A stretch of DNA of 64,000 bases from Gemmatimonadaceae bacterium (GTDB lineage: Bacteria; Gemmatimonadota; Gemmatimonadetes; Gemmatimonadales; Gemmatimonadaceae). Both the position numbers and the translations under genes were made by a program. How positions within the stretch are numbered: the first letter of the stretch is position 1; each line of letters opens with the position of its first letter. The notes below the pieces were generated by a model. That model searched no databases and had not been told where the DNA came from. It saw nothing but the letters and a program-made list of their open reading frames with translations. This document shows positions 61,182 to 64,000 of this stretch, in pieces. The stretch spans positions 372,001 to 436,000 of the forward strand of contig JADKJT010000030.1 of NCBI GenBank assembly GCA_016720905.1. Direction: 5' to 3'.

Positions 61182-63611
61182 ATGACCGTCTCCAGAACAC
61201 CAGGCAGCACACGCACCAATGTGCGCGAGATCTTCGACACGATGAGCTACGGGCCGGCGCCAGAAGGCGATAGTCCCGTGCGTCAATGGCTTGCCGCGCA
61301 TGATCATCGGTTTGGCCACTACATCGGTGGTCGCATGGTGGCCCCATCCGCGGGCGAGTGCTTCGCCGTGCACGACCCGTCCACCGGTGCGGAGATCGCA
61401 CAGGTAGCGCACGGGTCAAACGCGGATGTTGACGCGGCCGTGGCGGCGGCGCGGGCGGCACTTCCGGCGTGGCAGGCGTTGGACGGCCACGCGCGAGCCC
61501 GATGGCTGTATGCGATTGCGCGAGGCATCCAGAAACACGCGCGGCACTTTGCGGTGATTGAATCGATGGACAACGGGAAGCCGATCCGCGAAACGCGCGA
61601 TATCGACATCCCGCTGGTGGCCCGCCATTTCTATCATCACGCCGGTTGGGCGCAGCTGCTCGACACCGAGTTCGCGGGCTATCACGGATACGGAGTGGTC
61701 GGGCAGGTGATCCCGTGGAACTTTCCGTTGTTGATGTTGGCCTGGAAGGTGGCGCCGGCGCTCGCGGCGGGAAATACGGTGGTGATGAAGCCCGCCGAGT
61801 ACACACCGCTCAGCGCACTGCGCTTCGCGGAACTGATCGACGAAATCGGTTTGCCGGCGGGCGTGTTCAATCTCGTCACGGGAGACGGACGGACGGGTGC
61901 CGCGCTTGTCGACCATGCCGACGTGGACAAGATCGCGTTCACGGGCAGCACCGATGTGGGTCGGGCCATACGCGTCGCCACGGCGGGCACAGGCAAGGGT
62001 CTCTCGCTTGAGCTGGGTGGGAAGAGTCCGTTTGTCGTGTTCGAGGACGCCGATCTGGACAGCGTGGTCGAGGGCGTGGTGGATGCGATCTGGTTCAACC
62101 AGGGGCAGGTGTGTTGCGCCGGGTCGCGTTTGTTGATGCAAGAGGGAATTGCTGATCGCTTGCTGGAGAAGTTGCGCGCGCGCATGGAGCGCTTGCGGGT
62201 GGGTGCGCCGTTGGACAAGTCGATCGACATGGGGGCCATCGTGGCGCCCGTCCAGCTTGAACGGATCAAGACGCTGGTCGCACAAGGCGTGAGCGAGGGC
62301 GCTACCTGCTGGCAGCCGTCGTGGGCGTCACCGGCCGAGGGGTGGTTCCATCCACCAACGCTGTTCACCGATGTCGCACCATCGTCCACCATTGCCCAGG
62401 TGGAAATTTTCGGGCCGGTGCTGGTCTCGATGACATTCCGCACACCGGATGAAGCGGTCGCCTTGGCCAACAATACGCCGTTTGGTCTGGCGGCGAGCAT
62501 TTGGAGTGAGAACATCAATCTTGCGCTCGATGTGGCGCCGAAAATCAAGGCTGGCGTGGTGTGGATCAACAGCACCAACCTGTTTGACGCGTCGGCCGGA
62601 TTCGGCGGGTATCGCGAGTCGGGGTTTGGGCGCGAAGGCGGGCGCGAAGGCATGTGGGAGTATCTCAAGCCATCACTGCCACGGGTGCCGGCGCCGTCGC
62701 CGGTGATGTCCACCGCTATTGCCGAGGATGGGCCGGAGCCGCACGACGCGCGCTTCGCCGCGCTCCCGGTTATCGATCGGACACCCAAACTCTTCATCGG
62801 CGGCAAGCAGGCGCGTCCCGATTCCGGGTACTCGCTATCCGTGCGTGATGTGTCCGGTCGCACCGTCGGGGAGGTCGGCGACGGCAATCGGAAAGATATT
62901 CGGAACGCGGTGGAAGCGGCGCATGCGGGTGCGGGCTGGTCCAAGCTCACCGGACATCAACGCGCCCAGATTCTGTACTACGTCGCGGAGAATCTCTCCG
63001 CGCGCCACGCCGAGTTTGCGCACCGTATTGTTTCGATGACCGGCGAGGCCGTAGACGACGCGGCGCGTGAAGTGGACGCCAGTATATCGCGACTGTTCAC
63101 CTACGCCGCGTGGGCGGACAAGCATGATGGCGCAGTCCATGATGTGCCGCTGCGCGGCGTGGCCCTGGCCATGCACGAACCGATTGGTGTGGTGGGCGTC
63201 GCATGTCCGGATCCCTATCCGTTGCTGGGTCTGAGCTCTCTCGTCGCGCCGTTGTTGGCCACCGGTAATCGGGTGGTCGCCGTGCCGTCCGAGCGGTTCC
63301 CGCTGGCGGCCACGGACTTCTACAGCGTGTTGGAAACCTCGGACCTGCCGGGCGGGGCCGTGAATCTGGTGACGGGAAGTCGTGACGCGTTGGCGAAGGT
63401 GCTGGCCGATCACGACGATGTGGACGCCGTCTGGTACGTTGGATCGCACGCGGGCGCGACGGCGCTGGAAAAGGCGTCGGCGGCCAATCTCAAGCGCACA
63501 TGGACCGAATGGACAGGACGCGAGTGGCTGGATCCCCGGGTTGGGGAAGGGCGCGAGTTCCTTCGTCGCGCCGTGCAGGTCAAGAACATCTGGATTCCGT
63601 ACGGCGAGTAG
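61182..63611 (+). CDS. Two-domain ALDH16-type aldehyde dehydrogenase
   Basis: About 809 aa from ATG 61182. Domain 1 (about 30-510) is a complete ALDH: Glu in LSLELGGKSPFVV (E277), Cys in NQGQVCCAGSRL (C311), IPWNFPLLML and FGGYRESGFGREGG. Domain 2 (about 540-809) repeats the fold (PKLFIGGKQARPDSGYSLSV, PIGVVGVACPDPYPLLGLSS, GGAVNLVTGSRD) but stops after the equivalent of the substrate channel and has no catalytic Cys. This build, an active plus an inactive half, is the ALDH16 type, often next to deoC, where it would oxidise the acetaldehyde released. Substrate assignment is inference from context. Confidence 0.9.
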   Translation: MTVSRTPGSTRTNVREIFDTMSYGPAPEGDSPVRQWLAAHDHRFGHYIGGRMVAPSAGECFAVHDPSTGAEIAQVAHGSNADVDAAVAAARAALPAWQALDGHARARWLYAIARGIQKHARHFAVIESMDNGKPIRETRDIDIPLVARHFYHHAGWAQLLDTEFAGYHGYGVVGQVIPWNFPLLMLAWKVAPALAAGNTVVMKPAEYTPLSALRFAELIDEIGLPAGVFNLVTGDGRTGAALVDHADVDKIAFTGSTDVGRAIRVATAGTGKGLSLELGGKSPFVVFEDADLDSVVEGVVDAIWFNQGQVCCAGSRLLMQEGIADRLLEKLRARMERLRVGAPLDKSIDMGAIVAPVQLERIKTLVAQGVSEGATCWQPSWASPAEGWFHPPTLFTDVAPSSTIAQVEIFGPVLVSMTFRTPDEAVALANNTPFGLAASIWSENINLALDVAPKIKAGVVWINSTNLFDASAGFGGYRESGFGREGGREGMWEYLKPSLPRVPAPSPVMSTAIAEDGPEPHDARFAALPVIDRTPKLFIGGKQARPDSGYSLSVRDVSGRTVGEVGDGNRKDIRNAVEAAHAGAGWSKLTGHQRAQILYYVAENLSARHAEFAHRIVSMTGEAVDDAAREVDASISRLFTYAAWADKHDGAVHDVPLRGVALAMHEPIGVVGVACPDPYPLLGLSSLVAPLLATGNRVVAVPSERFPLAATDFYSVLETSDLPGGAVNLVTGSRDALAKVLADHDDVDAVWYVGSHAGATALEKASAANLKRTWTEWTGREWLDPRVGEGREFLRRAVQVKNIWIPYGE

Positions 63612-63648
63612 TCGCCGGTCCGTCGTCAATAATTTTTCCACTGCCACA

Positions 63649-64000
63649 TGATCGACCTCCCCGCCTCTCCGGAGGCGTTTCGCGACGCTGCGTGGGATGA
63701 TGTCCTCCCGTACTACAATCAACTCGCCGATGCGCCGCTGACGTCCGACGACTTCGTGGTGGAAGCGTGGCTCGCGGCGTGGTCGCGACTCGATGCGCTG
63801 GTCAGTGAAGCCGGCACGCTGGCGATGATTGCTTATACCGGCAATACGGCCGACTCGGCGGCGGAGAAAGCGTATCTGCGTTTCTCGATGGAGATCTTCC
63901 CGCAGATCGACGAACAGCAAGTGCGACTGGCGCGTCGCCTGCTGGCCTTGAATTGGTCTCGTCCGGACTTGGAGACGACCATTCGTCGCTTCCGCACCGA
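63649..64000 (+). CDS. M3-family oligoendopeptidase, N-terminal part
   Basis: Begins at ATG 63649 and runs off the window edge (117 codons). The N terminus (FRDAAWDDVLPYYNQLADAP), AAWSRLDALVSEAG and AEKAYLRFSMEIFP match the start of M3B oligoendopeptidase F-like peptidases, including the AxLYxNQxxDxE-like LRFSMEIFPQIDEQ stretch. The HExxH zinc site is expected about 250 residues further on, outside the window. It may be in the deoC/ALDH transcription unit (37 bp from the ALDH stop). Confidence 0.8.

Overview
The window looks like a chromosomal piece of a high-GC, diderm, heterotrophic bacterium. Outer-membrane biology is clear: an Omp85 (TamA/BamA-like) plus TamB pair, an LptC/LptA-like lipoprotein, an LpxL-type acyltransferase, an OmpA-family porin and two large DUF5916-type beta-barrel proteins. 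Together with PEP-CTERM proteins, an M56/BlaI pair with a plug-like tail, and many short GTGA/ATGA gene overlaps, this suggests Gemmatimonadota or a close relative. That placement is inference from gene content; no rRNA gene is present.

Layout. 0-4.1 kb: CaiB/BaiF CoA-transferase (cut by the window edge and frameshifted), aldehyde dehydrogenase and a benzoylformate-decarboxylase-like ThDP enzyme, probably an aromatic or 2-oxo-acid degradation set. 4.2-8.3 kb: a minus-strand copper operon (SCO, PCuAC, cytochrome c, secreted DJ-1/PfpI protein with an EF-hand-like segment, CopC, a truncated MbnP gene, and a His/Met/Cys-rich small protein). 8.4-22 kb: amidohydrolase, LptC-like lipoprotein, SDR, PAS-rich hybrid kinase, mmsA, an unusual 1.3-kresidue fusion (phosphodiesterase + lipase-like + DUF3047-like), ilvD. 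22-33.8 kb: M56/BlaI, a secreted unknown, DUF4403, SDR, mtgA, LpxL-like, OmpA, a CDF transporter, a PNPOx-like protein, PPK2, tRNA-Pro(GGG) and a PEP-CTERM protein. Nearly every protein gene in this stretch except the M56 gene is split by single-base frameshifts, most likely a local sequence-quality problem.

34-41 kb: two DUF5916 outer-membrane proteins flanking a copper-monooxygenase-like lipoprotein with a heme-c motif and a small TonB-plug-like protein. 41-46.4 kb: HDOD protein, zinc-ribbon/SH3 protein coupled to a GspG pseudopilin, NsrR-like Rrf2 regulator, gluQ, M20 peptidase. 46.5-48.6 kb: a minus-strand operon of two Rieske proteins and two small polytopic membrane proteins, one with the four-His pattern of a b561-type cytochrome; this is a candidate uncharacterised electron-transfer module. 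49-56 kb: Omp85 and TamB. 56-64 kb: a second PEP-CTERM protein, a UbiB-type kinase, an SDR, an Ig-like lipoprotein, deoC with an adjacent two-domain ALDH16-type dehydrogenase (deoxyribose catabolism), and the start of an M3 peptidase.

The most specific regulatory observation is that both PEP-CTERM genes are preceded, at nearly the same distance, by a correctly spaced sigma-54 (-24/-12) promoter. This links two loci 22 kb apart into a likely RpoN-dependent surface-protein regulon.
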